The notes beneath the pieces are model-generated. The model was not told where the DNA came from. It did not search any database and saw only the letters and a list, made by a program, of their open reading frames with translations. A stretch of DNA of 64,000 nucleotides from Acanthacorydalis orientalis (taxonomy: Eukaryota > Arthropoda > Insecta > Megaloptera > Corydalidae), in contig CM068318.1 of assembly GCA_034766995.1 (NCBI GenBank), forward strand, positions 32,393,456-32,457,455, given 5' to 3'. The position numbers and the translations under genes were made by a program. This document shows, in pieces, positions 43,913 through 56,799 of this stretch; within the stretch, counting starts at the first letter, position 1; every line of letters begins with the position of its first letter.

Positions 43913-46289
43913 TGAATTACTTTTCCATTACATCATTAATAATGTATGAATAACACCTTCGTACAAATCAACTTTCCTGATGTCTTATTTATTTAAATTA
44001 ATAAATCTTTTTTGTCCTAAAATATTTATTATATTAATAAAATATTTATTATAAAATATTGATTATTTGGTCCTAAAATATCAACAGTACTTTCTTAAAT
44101 GTAAAAGCAATAAGAATATTCGTATAGGAAAAATAAAGTACATTCAGCTATGTTGACCTGAAACAGTTTTGTAATATTAACAGTAACGAAGGTTTGGGAA
44201 AAGGAGTCAGGAGATAAAATCAAGAGACGGAGACAAGAATTCGGTTGTTCTTTACTGGTGTCGGAGTTGGTACAAATCTCTACATTTTGATTATAAAATT
44301 TCTGTTAAATTTTTTGTAACATTTTATATTATATACATATAAATTTTAACTTATATTGTGTGTCTATTGATTTTCAATTTTTTGATTTTGTTTAATAACT
44401 AAGAGTTTTTGAAATCGGTCTCATTTTTCCCAGTTTTTTTGATTTGAATTAAAGTAATTATTGTCTTCACAATTACAAGTAATTTTATTTAATTCAGACG
44501 GAAAACTTGGACTATAAAGTTACTTTCTTGGTATTTAAATATGAAAAATGTAAAAAAAAAACATGAAAGTATATTTGCTTAATTTTGGACAAAATATTCA
44601 AATTCTCTCTATTTACTATCTCTATGCTTACCAAATAGTTCTAATCAAACATTATTCAAGCTAACAAGCATTAAAAATATTTTCTTTTATGAAATATTTT
44701 CAATTTTTTAATTTAAAATCTTGTGATATCTGAAACTGTTTCCGGCTGTGTCTAATTAAAATTTAATAATACTTCAGAAGAATACAAAGTTGGTTATTTT
44801 ATAAACAACGAGATAATAATTCTTAAAATACTCATTTTAATAAAAATTAAATATTTCTGAGCACGTTTATTTAAATATAAATTACTCATTAATAGAGTAT
44901 TAATGGTTTAATCTGTATGGAGCAGTAAGAGAATAATTATATAAAATGAAATGAAAAAAACCTTCACATTTTTATATGCAAGCTACGAAATGCCAATTAT
45001 TTTATTTCCAATTAAGGCACTGTAGATGCATTTTATACAAACTGGTTTTTATTATTGTATTGTATAATTACTTGGTTTCCCGCTGGAATAAATACTTAGA
45101 ATTTTGTTTTGAAATTCACAGTGAATTGCCACAAAAACTGGTTATTGTTGTTTGTGTTTAATTTATTTTTTATAAAGAAGAAATTAACTTTCAAGTTCTC
45201 TTAAATTAGATTTTACCGTTTTTAAGTTTAGAAATATATAATTAACTAATATGAATATATTGAAAAGAGAATTTTTTATTTGAATTGCTATTTTAAAATT
45301 TATGCAAGTTGTAACCTTTCTCTTAAGTAGTGTATTTATTTATGAAATCAAAAAATAAATTTAATAGAAATAGGAAAATACTAAATTTTAATTTTTACTA
45401 TTTTTTTTAAATAAAAATGCATTAAAATAAAAATCTAATAGAAAAAAATATCATTGGAGAAATGTATTAAAAATTTATTTAACTTTTGAAATCAAAAAGC
45501 AGACAGACAATTGAAAAAAAATTTCACTTCAAATAATGATTTGAACATAGTAATAAGAATGTTTAATTTAATGTTGTTTAATTGAAAATTTTATTTTTTC
45601 ATTTTCATTAAGATCCATTATTAATTTTCCTTTAAGTCCTGCTATACCCAAATAAATAATTCTAATAATGGCATTGACAAATTGGAACATCGTCAAAACA
45701 AGTAATGTTTTGTACTTCATATCTTTATATATAAATTAATATAATAGAATATTTTGTTTACTTTTTTATTTATAAAGAAAATTGCAAAGTATTGGTAGGA
45801 AAATATTTGAGTCTATTTTCAATAAATTAAAAGAAACACAAAATATAAAAAAATATATTTAAATTATAATTAATATTATATTGTTAGACGAAGAGAATTA
45901 TATTATCAGATAAGAGATATGAATAAGAATTATATAAAAAAGATAAGAATTATATTATTAGGAGAAAAGTACACCTTTTATTTTTAATATTCTTCTCACT
46001 TATCAATTCATTTTTTATGTCTGGAATTTGGAGATTTAATATTTTTTTATATGTAATACAGGTTCAATTTTATTAGTCATATTGTATTAATTGGTATAGT
46101 AGGAGGAATAATTAAAGTTTGGCGCAGAAGTACATAATTCTTCCATGATTGAGATATTGGGATGAAAAAAAAATTAGAATATTACTTCTTAGATGATATG
46201 TAATATTTATTTTTTAACATAATCTCGATCATTGGCAATACATTTCTATATTTTCATTCATACATTTTCTCCCAGCCAATTCTTTACGG
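42546..46289. other. AT-rich DNA with several (TA)n tracts, no gene
   Basis: (TA)n or TATAATA tracts at about 42691-42791, 43036-43128 (with GTATG interruptions) and 43859-43908. A small ATTTATTATA repeat lies at 44020-44070. The 61-codon ORF 44976-45161 and other short ORFs show no domain. Confidence 0.6.
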
Positions 46290-46560
46290 TACACAGTGGT
46301 TCAAAATCTCGAAAAACTAGCCAAAATATGAAGGTGTTTTTCAATTTTTATGAATGTTTTCATATAGAGGTTTTTAGGATCGTTAATTACGTATCAAGTC
46401 ACATTTTGAAAAGAAAACAAACTGGCGGGTTCAAAATTGCACACCACTTTGTTAAAAAATATTTAATTTTTTTCGTAATTCCGTATTAAGTGGTTTTGAG
46501 GTCGCTGATTACAAATCTGAAATCAAATTTAAAAAAAAACAAAATGGTAGGTTCAAAATG
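46290..46560. repeat. Degenerate tandem repeat containing GGTTCAAAAT
   Basis: The block GGTTTTTAGGATCGTTAATTAC ... ACAAACTGGCGGGTTCAAAAT (46370-46437) is repeated in diverged form at 46491-46559 (GGTTTTGAGGTCGCTGATTAC ... ACAAAATGGTAGGTTCAAAAT), with a third GTGGTTCAAAAT near 46300. The period is about 122 bp. The 85-codon ORF 46232-46489 overlies it and shows no domain. I do not know the element class. Confidence 0.6.
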
Positions 46561-47122
46561 GTGTTGTTTATCGCATAATCAGTATCATCATCAGTACATT
46601 TCAGCTTGGGGCGACAGTAATTTAATTTTTGGGCAGGTAGTTTATGTAAACTGAAAATTACAAGATCAGACTTTACCAAGACCTTAAAAAAACATCTTCA
46701 ATTGTCTTTGTTCTACTGTTTCTAAATTTATTAAAAAATAACGAAAAAAAAACATTTTTTTTATGTTATAATTACAATAAATGCATAGCCACATTAATGC
46801 TTCTTCGTACAATATTTTACACAGAGACCAAATTTGCAGCTATCTGCAGCTAATTCTTTAATATATTTTAAAGAGAAGTGTAATAAACATATTAAAGAGA
46901 TTATACGGCAGGCACTGATAAGAATTTTTACATATCCACTATTTTATCAGCAGTTTTCTTTGATTAAAGAGAGAACGAGTTCTTCATGAATTTAATTACC
47001 TTCCGTAAGAGATGTGTTTGAACGTAGTTTGTCCTCTAAATCGACTTTTCTAATATTAAAGTTCATACGTTTTTGTGCAATGACTGAAAATAGATCAGTT
47101 CGCAATATGGTCAGCATAAATA
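46561..47122. other. AT-rich DNA, nothing recognised
   Basis: No coding similarity or element ends found before the mariner that starts at 47123. Confidence 0.55.
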
Positions 47123-47617
47123 TTAAGTTGGTAGGAAAATAATTGCGGTTTTTGTTTTCTGAATTCCTAACCTTAATTTTTTACAATGAAAGGGTCATAT
47201 CATTGTGTTCATGTTAATAACATTTTAAAATGCATTTTCAGTCTATGTTTTGGTAACGTCGACTTTGGTTTTATTATTAATTTTGCTCTAAATTGGGGTA
47301 TTGAATTAAAGAAGCAAATAAGAGAATTTTTATTATAGTTCAAAACCGGTCGTAAAGCAGCAAAAACTGCTCGTAAACTAAACGATGCTTTTGGTGTGGG
47401 TACTGTTACGGTACATGCAGTACAATGGCGGTTTCAAAAATTTCATGTCGAGGACGAGAGCCTAGAAGATGAAGAAGGTCGCGGGCGTCCTTCTTCGGTT
47501 TATAGCGACCATATGAAGGTGTTAGTTGAATCAGAACCATGTATAACAATTCACCAGCTTGCAAAAAAGTTAGGTGTTAGTCATTGAACAGTTTTGAACC
47601 ACTTTAAACCACTTAAG

Positions 47618-47659
<42 letters not shown>

Positions 47660-47705
47660 ATGAATTTAAAGATCATAAACCGCAATTATTTTTCTAAAAC
47701 CTAAT
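47123..47705 (+). mobile_element. Mariner MITE with an expanded (TA)n at its deletion junction
   Basis: The ends are TTAAGTTGGTAGGAAAATAA and, at the right, CCGCAATTATTTTTCTAAAAC then CTAAT. The plus strand frame 47341-47586 reads FKTGRKAAKTARKLNDAFGV, HAVQWRFQKFHVEDESLEDE, EGRGRPSSVYSDHMKVLVES and HQLAKKLGVSH then TGA: a well preserved HTH region of about 82 codons. After HFKPLK the family deletion junction is replaced by (TA)n at 47617-47655 before the 3' end resumes at AATATGAATTTAAAG. No catalytic domain. Confidence 0.85.
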
Positions 47706-48116
47706 ATCTTTTAGTTACCGATAAATGGGTATCATGATTTCAGATGTAAGAAATTCAATGACTGCATATTAATTTAAGCGCACTGCATAGTGTCTATATA
47801 GCTTCATATTTATTCTAACTGTGTAGTATTGTCAACAGTAGCTAGACAGTTTCACCTAACAGATTTATACACGATGACTTAAGGTATACAATGCAGAAGC
47901 ACAAAGTTCGTTACGACCAACATCTCTTTCAAAAATTATGAAAAGTTGTGTAAAAATTTTTAGTTGCAGCTAATATATAAATTACAAATAATTGAACTCG
48001 TAAATTCATAGTAGAGTTTACATTTTGTATTTTTGATAGTTAATTTAAAACGTCAGATTTTTGAAAAAAATACAATTATACAGTTTATTTGATAAATTTA
48101 ATTTGCATCATCACAG
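47706..48116. other. AT-rich DNA, nothing recognised
   Basis: No coding similarity or element ends. Confidence 0.55.
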
Positions 48117-48442
48117 TTGTGCACTTCTAGTACTTCGGCTAAATTCACTTCCAAAAAAGAACTCGTATAAAGAACGTATAGAAATAATATATATCAAAAT
48201 GTTCAGTAATTAATTTTAAACATTGGGATTATTGCTTATGAGTATACATATGGTGACTTCATCATCCTCATTATATTTTACATATAGAAAAATATGCATT
48301 TTCTATATTGGATTTTCTATTCTCTCATACTCTAAGAATGTTGAAATTACCATCGCATATGCAATAATCAAAATGATCGATAATCAATTTAAATTTTTTT
48401 GAAAGTGTGTCGAACAAGAATTCATTTTTGAAAGTGCTGCAT
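48117..48442 (+). repeat. Unclassified dispersed repeat, family X copy 4
   Basis: The left end GTGCACTTCTAGTACTTCGG then CTAAATTCACTTCC matches the family signature. The right end GAATTCATTTTTGAAAGTGC (48418 onward) is the inverted form of its inner part, so this copy shows both ends of an inverted-repeat element about 325 bp long. The interior has a hairpin (ATAGAAAAATATGCATTTTCTAT near 48284). No coding capacity. Confidence 0.45.
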
Positions 48443-49643
48443 CATTCTATATAACATATTGATATTATCTACTTTCATCATTCTAATATTTCAGATTTAT
48501 TCATTAATCATTTAAATGGATTTTTTTATTAGAGCGAATATATTTATTGGATTATCATTTTTTAATAATTGAAACTAAGTAAAAATTGATACTTTTCGAA
48601 ATTTTCGACTATATGAAACATTTTTCTGTGTAAAAATCATACAAAAATTAATTTCATTTACCGCAATAACCAAAAAATAGTGAAAAGATAAAAACTAGTT
48701 GACAGATAGAAGGAATATGAACAGAATAAAGCGTTCCAACATGTTTGCATTGATTTCTTCTTTTCATCAATTTTCTCTATTCTTGGTTCGCCATTCGATT
48801 AAACCTCTGCTTGAGATCAATCCTTTCATATTAATACAGATAGTTTTTCCATGTTTTCATTCAGTGAACACGATTAAACTTAAATTTCACTTATGTATTT
48901 CAGTTAAAATGAAATTTTTAATGATTTATGATATTTCATTTTTAAAAATAATTCATCTTGCTGATATATAACTAAAAATTCGTCAAATATTTATTTCTAA
49001 ACTGGTTGATAAAGCGATTTACTTGCAATGTGGAAAGAATAGAAATCTAATTTTGAAATAAAATTTTGTTTTATTAGGACTAAAAAGTTGTCTGTAAAAA
49101 TATGAAATTTTTGCTTTTATTTTTATAAAAATAGTAAAATAATATTTTTTTAGTTATAATTCTTGCATGTTTTTAAAATAATAGGTTGTTTAATTTTATA
49201 TTTCAGATTTATTAAAATGTTACTTTCACAAAAATTATATTTTTTTGCCAAACAAGGTGGTAACAAGTATCTTCTACTGAATATTGGCCCTTAAACAAAC
49301 TGTACCACTGGTATATATACATTTTCGATAAACTCTTACCTCCAAATATTTCTTACATTTTATACGTGCCAAGACAGAAAATTTTGTTTTGGCATTAAAT
49401 ATAAACTAGTTGCTCAATACATTTAGACATAATAAAATTCACTGAGTACAGCAAACACTACTTTATAAAAATATTAGATGTTCACGAATGGTTGGTGGTG
49501 TTCACAGTAATTTTTAGTTTAGAGTACAGGATAGCCATCGGATTGTCATGTCATTTTAAACAAAATAATGTTATATTTATGTGGTTCTTTTAAAATAGAA
49601 ATTCACGAAACTTTTTGATTTAGGTAGTGCATATATGTATATA

Positions 49644-49728
<85 letters not shown>

Positions 49729-49757
49729 ATTAATAAATATATATGTATATTAAAATA

Positions 49758-49819
<62 letters not shown>

Positions 49820-50193
49820 ATTATCCAAAAAAATACTGAACAGAAATATTATATAAATCACTTGTGTACTTATATTATTTTCCTTTTTGATATTCTACAT
49901 TTCTTAGTAACAAGGATTACAATATCGATTTTCCGTTTTGACAGATGCTCAGACTGTAATTTTTTATATTATTCTTTTTCTATGTTGAGATTTCTTCAAA
50001 AAAGAAGTCATAATATATTTATATATAAATTAAATCAATATTACTTCTGAATTATGTTTTATTTATTAGTGTACATGTATATAATATACATTTATATATA
50101 CACACACACATACACATATATAAATCAAACTTATCCACAAAAAATTAGAAGACGTCGAATTATTTTTTTTAAAGTTCAGGTTTCTATTGTAGC

Positions 50194-50264
<71 letters not shown>

Positions 50265-51992
50265 AAATAACACGTTGCAATCTGTCAGCGATAATGACTA
50301 TATAAACATACTAACGTACATACACACACACTGGTGTTTTATTTATATATATATATATATATAACAGCACGTTACAATACATATGCGAGAATGATTATAT
50401 AGACATAAATAAGTTATATATATATATATATATATATATAAGTGTATATATATATATATATATAAATGTATATATATATATACATTATATATATATATAT
50501 ATACACATTTATGTATGTGCGTATATCAAGTACATTAAAAGCATGATATAAATTTGTTCTTTTTTCAAATTCGTATAATTGTTAATTTTAGCTATTAATT
50601 TGTATCATTAGAATGGATAAACTTTGTAGATGGTCATTGATAATTTATAACTATGAATGTCTTGAGATATCTATATAATTTATTTTGGTAATTTAATTAC
50701 TGAGTTACTCTATCTCGGCCGAAAATTTTTGATATTATTTCGTATTGACTTTAGTAATTGAAATACAAGATGTAAAGAAAAGGATTTAGATATAATAATA
50801 AATAACTTTTACTGTTTTTTTATTTTCAGTATATGTTAATTGTGTGTAATAACCAAAACTAATTCTGTGATATAATCTATTAAATATTAATCAATTTCAT
50901 TACTATATTTATTAATATTATTTTGTAAATATCTGTAGTAAAATTTTTCTAAGAATAATACACGAATAACAAATTGTACTGTTTATTTATTTTACGTTTG
51001 TAAAATAACATAGAAATTAATTTAAAGGTTTTACAATTTTAGTTGCATATAAAATATTTTCTTCAAGATCATTAACGTATGATTTTTTCACCATCTCTGA
51101 AATGTTATGATTAACAAGTAACAATTTGTATCAAATAAGAAAAAAATCTCATTTAAATTTTTCTTATCACAAAATTGTAAAAATATTTTCTGTTTTGAAA
51201 ATTGTAAAAATATTTTCTGTTTTGAAAATTGTAACGTTTTTTGATACAATAATCGTATATTTTTGATTTTGGAAAAGGTTTCATATTACAATATCTATTT
51301 TTGATGTGAAGATATTGAAATTGTTTTATGAAGTTTGATAAGAAAATATAGGAACTAAGTTGACAGGATATGATGTGGCCACATATCATGTTTGTTATAT
51401 GAATATTTTTGACAAAAGTATTTTTTAGAATTTTATACAAACAAATTAATTATTTTAAATTAAGATAATCATAATAATTTAAGGTTAAAAATGTTATCCA
51501 TACACATACATTCCTAATTTCGAATATAAATTCATATATTTATATAAATATATATATAAAGTGGCATAGTTTTGAAACGGGGTGAATTAAAAGCATAAAA
51601 TATATCTTATTCTATTTCAGGAGACAGAAATACTGATAGAAGTCGTATGAAAATTCATTGAGCATTTTTTCGGTAAGAACTCAAATTTTTTATTTATAAA
51701 ATTGAAATTAATAACAAGGTTTAAAAAATTAACAATAATTTTTAGAAATAATAATATTAATTGATATGTATATCTTTTAGTCGTTTTATTAAATAATTAT
51801 CTATTATATTAATATTAAAATAGAACATCTGATACATTATATATAACATTCCTCATGTAGATATTTGATATATTTAATTTAATATTAACGTCGAGATGTA
51901 GGTGTACCTTTGTGTATTTCTATATGGATCATATCGCAATACATTCTCATTTATACGTGGTCTACTTTGTGTTTAGTTAATGTATGTAGCTG

Positions 51993-52049
<57 letters not shown>

Positions 52050-52543
52050 CGTGTTTCAACCATCAGATTATTTGGTAGATCTCTATTTAAATTTTCTTGC
52101 ATGATTTGTTTACAAAAAAATATTAAAATTGTTTTTAGTGCATATTTAACTTATTTAATTTATGATTATAATAAATTATTTTTACTTGCCATCTTTATGA
52201 AAGTATGTTTACTTTCTCTATTAATTTGATTAAAATTGATTATATTTAAAATTAACTGACGTGTTCCATATCTCTGATTTCCTCAAATTAAATTAGTTGA
52301 TAATCTCTCCATTATAAGAGTAATATTATCCATATGAAAGAGAGTTTCTATTATATAATATGACCTAAAAAGGATTTGTAGGATTAATTTAATATAATTA
52401 TACCGTTATAATATTTAAACTGAAGAAAATAGTTTCAGATTAATAATTTATAAAAATATATCTTCAAATACACTGTGATTATAGACTAATTGGAAGTTTC
52501 CATTGATATAACCTGTGAAATTAATGCTGGTGTATAATTTTGA

Positions 52544-52579
<36 letters not shown>

Positions 52580-53094
52580 GATGCTTATTATTTACTTATT
52601 TTTAGTAAAAAAATGCTTATTGAAATTATTACTTATTTTCAGTAAAAAAATGTTCACTGAATTTAATGTTATAAGAGAAATTAGATTCCTTTATTAATAT
52701 TCTTTGTAGACGATGGTCTCTGTATGAAAAATCTCAATGGTCAAAAAATATGACTTGAAAACTGAACCGCTAATAAATTTTCTAAAAAGAATAAAAACCT
52801 CCAAATTCAAAATTAAAACTTATTTCTTAATTAAAAACAAACCATTAATTATTAACCATTACGTATATGAGAGGTGAATTAAATGTACACAATAAAATTG
52901 TTGTTACTTAGGCTCATCTTAAATTTCCACACAAATGTTTTGAAAAAACAGAAAAATAAAAAAAATGTTATCCCCATTTAGTATTTTTGTTCAATTGTAT
53001 TTCAGTATTGAATTGAATTTGAACTATAATACTAAATTAAAAATAACATGACTTATCTTAACCCCTGCCCTCCTTTTTAATATTTCCATGTAGA
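48443..53094. other. AT-rich DNA with many (TA)n tracts, no gene
   Basis: (TA)n tracts at about 49640-49725, 49764-49818, 50198-50264, 50344-50362, 50417-50508, 51997-52046 and 52553-52579. A 28-bp unit (AATTGTAAAAATATTTTCTG...) is duplicated in tandem at 51173-51232. Short ORFs at 48699-48971, 49862-50050 and 51153-51440 have no domain. At 51607-51680 a pyrimidine tract plus AG and a GTAAG bracket 54 bp, but all three frames contain stops. Confidence 0.6.
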
Positions 53095-53112
53095 AGCTTA
53101 AATTGAATCAGG

Positions 53113-53161
<49 letters not shown>

Positions 53162-53165
53162 CATA

Positions 53166-53216
<51 letters not shown>

Positions 53217-53236
53217 ACAGCCTGATTCAATTTAAG

Positions 53237-53238
<2 letters not shown>
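53095..53238. repeat. Perfect hairpin with a (TA)n core
   Basis: A 25-bp sequence (AGCTTAAATTGAATCAGGCT then GTATA, 53095-53119) is repeated exactly in complement at 53214-53238. The 94 bases between are TA repeats, so the whole 144 bp can fold on itself. Confidence 0.95.
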
Positions 53239-53267
<29 letters not shown>

Positions 53268-53270
<3 letters not shown>

Positions 53271-53359
53271 TTCACTGAAAATAAAATACTCTGTCTCGCA
53301 ATATGTTGTTTTTTAATAAATATGAAAGAAAATCAGAGTATTTTATTTTCAGTGAAATG
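53268..53359. repeat. Perfect hairpin, 26-bp arms
   Basis: CATTTCACTGAAAATAAAAT then ACTCTG (53268-53293) recurs exactly in complement at 53334-53359, with a 40-base loop. It lies 30 bp after the previous hairpin, separated by (TA)n. Confidence 0.95.
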
Positions 53360-53846
53360 TGTGCATTCAAATAATATTATTTTAATAATATGTGAATGAG
53401 TGATAGAATTTTTTATAAAAAAATATTTGAAATACCTCGAAACATCTTAAAAAATATGATGCGGCATAATTTCAATCGATTATGTTAGGATAAAGGTCAA
53501 CTTCGTCAAACACTTCAGTATTTATAGAAGAACAGTTGACAATATAAAACGAAATTTGAAATTTTACACCTCGTAGAGCGAATATACCCGTTCGAACTAT
53601 ATAATCATTTTTTTATACTACGATCATAGCGTTTTTTCTTCTTTTTTTATATTTACTCGATTCACAAAACATCATTTTAATACGTATTTCGTTTTATATT
53701 TAGACGCGTTCAAAGGATGGAATGATTTGAAAATTGAACCAATCAGTGTTGTGCGCTTGTACGTGACAACTTTTTTACCTATTTATAACGAATCTTTCAT
53801 TTTGCAACCAAATGTTGCACATACTTCTGCATATTTATATAGATAC

Positions 53847-53902
<56 letters not shown>

Positions 53903-54260
53903 ATATAATCGTTTGATATATTCTTAACGCTATGGATAGAAAGTATTTTATTTTTCAATATTTTTTTCTTATTTCAATACATTTATTAGAATTTTAATTT
54001 ATTTACATCAATTTCGAAATATTTGTTTTTTTAATCTTAAAAACGTTTACCTTACAAAACTTCTAAAAAAACGAATGTTGTAAATGTTTAGGAATATCAA
54101 TATACACACACATATGTATTTATATATATATATATATAACAGGATATATTTATAGAAAGATGTTCTATAAATTTTAATAAACATGTTTTATAGAAGAAAA
54201 GTACGGTTAATTATTTATAGTAATTATTCAAATAACTTTGTTCTGAAATATAAGGTAATA
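53360..54260. other. AT-rich DNA with (TA)n tracts
   Basis: ATAC then (TA)n at 53842-53900 forms a palindromic tract: GATACATACATACATA on the left, its complement on the right. (TA)n also at 54121-54138. No coding similarity; the 66-codon ORF 53727-53927 crosses the microsatellite. Confidence 0.6.
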
Positions 54261-54367
54261 CAATTTAGTCTTCCACATGAACGTATTAAAAAAATTCGCA
54301 TAAATTAAAAAATATTTTTTTTAATCATTGCGAATTTTTTAATACATTTATGTGGAAAACTAAATTG
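54261..54367. repeat. Long hairpin, about 40-bp arms
   Basis: 54261-54300 (CAATTTAGTCTTCCACATGA...) pairs with 54329-54367 with about four differences. The 28-base loop is itself A/T-palindromic. Size resembles a MITE or a pre-miRNA-like foldback, but no family member was found in the window. Confidence 0.85.
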
Positions 54368-55323
54368 AACTACTTTATATCACTTTCGAACAAATGTTGT
54401 AAATATATACAAACTTTCTCAGTTATTGCTCATCTTTTGCAATAATAGTTCTGCAGTATATATTTATTCTATTCCGAATGTCTTCGTTTTAGTTTACTTT
54501 TAATGTGAAAACTTTTTTAAAATGAAAAGTTTTTAAAATGACCTCCGAGATAAAAGTTTAAATAGATAATATTAGATAATCATATTAACAAAACAACTGG
54601 ACTGATTTCTTCAATGTTGTTTTAAACTTTTGATTTCAATTAATGAGATTCTAATGACGGTGTAATAATTTCCTACAGATTTTCTGTAAGTATACTGCAC
54701 ACATTTATTAAAGTAATGATCGGTGTATTTTGTTCAAATGAATAGTAGACTTAGTTACCATGAATAGAAATTTGTGCTTTATTTGAATTATATGTGTATC
54801 GGTACAAAGTCTAAAATATACTGTCTGATTTACATATGTATTGGTGCAAGGTCTTAAGCATATTGACTGTTAGTCTCGCAAATTTATCTTGATTAGAGCT
54901 GCATTTACCCTTAATGGTCAGAGATTCCTTCGCTATTTGAACGGATGTTATTTATTTTTAATTACCATTGTTATTTATGCACGAACACTGTTTTAACGGT
55001 CAATAATTATTCTAATTGTTGAAAGAATTATATTGTAAAGTTTTATCATTATTATTTATGCACAATAAACTATTTTAATTAGGAAAAAAGCAACAATGAT
55101 GGAGACACTCCCGTACACATCTGATTAGCAGTGGTTAACTTTTTATCTTAACGGTTTAATTTGTTTTTACATTAATTTGTATATTTTATTGTACAATGAC
55201 TGTTATTCAGGTCTTAACAGAAGATATATTAAGATTTCAATAAGGTGCGCATGGTAAAAAACAAGGAACATTTTTGAACAACCAAATAATGCATGTAGGA
55301 TTATTAGAAAATGACCAGTCTAC
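54368..55323. other. AT-rich DNA, nothing recognised
   Basis: No coding similarity or element ends that I can support. Confidence 0.55.
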
Positions 55324-55710
55324 TTAAATCAATGAAGAACACACCTCTAAGTGTCTAAGTTTCTGACCATATGTTAATTCGTGCGGCATCCATTTATCCA
55401 GCTTTTTCACTTTTCCTATTGAAGCGAGGTGACGAGAAACAGTCGTAACACTAACACTTAAATCACATGCGAGAGCTCGAACTGTTGTATGTGGATTAGA
55501 TTCCACCATGACTCTCAAATATTCCTAGTTCACAATGGTTTTGGGACTTCTTCGAGGCTCATTGTCGATATTCATATTACCTGAACGAAATTTTTTGAAC
55601 CACAATTGATTGTTCTCTGGATAGCCGACCCTTCTCCGAAAGCTCCATGGATATTTCTACCTGCTAATGCTGCATTGTGTTCCAACTCGAATTCATATAA
55701 AAAAGTAGAC
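55324..55710 (-). pseudogene. Mariner transposase N-terminal fragment (SETMAR-like)
   Basis: The minus strand reads EYELEHNAALAGRNIHGAFG then EGSAIQRT (first HTH), pieces of FKKFRSGNMNID after a frameshift, RRSPKTIVN, a stop, and then the open frame 55324-55518: MRVMVESNPHTTVRALACDL, SVTTVSRHLASIGKVKKLDK and WMPHEL..QKLRHLEVCSSLI. This is the second HTH and the linker before the catalytic domain. Homology ends at SSLI, before the first Asp. Terminal repeats were not found. It is not a member of the GGTTGGTAGG family above, judging by its sequence. Confidence 0.75.
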
Positions 55711-56041
55711 GTTAATCTTTTATGGACACCATTCTGTTAAAGGGTATAAAAAAATAAAAATAATAACAATAACTCCATATTTAAAAACAATTGGAGAGTA
55801 CAGTACATTAGTCAATTACAAATAGATGAACTTGTAAAATATTTCACATAACCATTCCTCAATCACTGTTGACCTCTGAGTGACTAAAATTGAGCAACCT
55901 GATTTGTTACAATCTAATATTAATACATTAATAATATTAATGCAAAAAGTCATTCAGTAGTGTCACATAAAATCATAAACATCAACATTCAAATATTAAT
56001 AATAAGTGTTTATCTTGCTTGTATTTTTATGTGACAGGCTG

Positions 56042-56081
<40 letters not shown>
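55711..56081. other. AT-rich DNA with a (TA)n tract
   Basis: GTCACATAAAATCATAAAC (55970) and its diverged complement near 56020 form a weak inverted pair. (TA)n at 56044-56080 borders the element at 56082. Confidence 0.5.
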
Positions 56082-56582
56082 TTAACGTTCATAAATTAAT
56101 TCGGTGCCATTTGTATAGGAAATGAATATTTACAAAAAACTGAATACATTTCAGTCTTCAAGATATCTATCATTACCTTATATAATTTTGCTTCGTTTGT
56201 CGCGTACTTGAAGAATCCCGTGCTAAACAAAGATGACGGATTTGAGTCGATGAAGTCGTAATATATTTTCGAACCTCTTTCACTGTTCTAGCATTTTTTT
56301 CATGTTTTACGAGTCACAAAACTTTTCCCCAAAGCTCAACAAATCATTCTTGCGTCTACAGCAGCATTTTTTCAATTGAATTGTGAAAAGTATGCAATGC
56401 TTAATGTGCTGTTATTCGTTTGCTATCGTGTTCACTACTGTTTTAAGAGGTTATACAAACTACTTGGTTAAGATATGTAGTGTTTTTAAATGTTATACTA
56501 AGCACTTCAAAATCCTTAAACGACGAGAAAACATTTTAATTTAAAACAGATTTATGACTTGAAAACAGAGTTTTTACACCTC
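56082..56582. mobile_element. Mariner-type MITE, second copy of the 10.13-kb family
   Basis: The left end TTAACGTTCATAAATTAATTC...GGTGCC and right end GTTTTTACACCTCA match the ends at 10134-10690. Inside, GTTATAC...TTGGTTAAGATATGTAGTG followed by TTTTTAAATGTTAT and GCACTTCAAAAT aligns with 10545-10625. No intact ORF. The minus strand has a short open piece (KNARTVKEVRKYITTSS) of unknown meaning. Confidence 0.65.
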
Positions 56583-56702
56583 ATATATATATAAAATATG
56601 TATTAATATACTTATTCTTTTATTACTTATTTTTTGCTATTCTATTTAGTTTCTGCATAAATATATTAACAAATTGTTTATATTTAAGTATTTTATTGAG
56701 TT

Positions 56703-56758
<56 letters not shown>

Positions 56759-56799
56759 ATTTTTTTGTGAATATTGAAAAAATATAAAATAATCAATAT
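56583..56799. other. AT-rich DNA with a (TA)n tract
   Basis: (TA)n at 56705-56753; otherwise nothing recognised. Confidence 0.6.

Noticed and set aside
51620..51673. Possible 54-bp exon between TTCTATTTCAG and GTAAGAAC
   Set aside because: All three frames contain stops and no neighbouring exon was found. Good-looking splice signals arise often by chance in sequence of this composition; it could only be a UTR exon.
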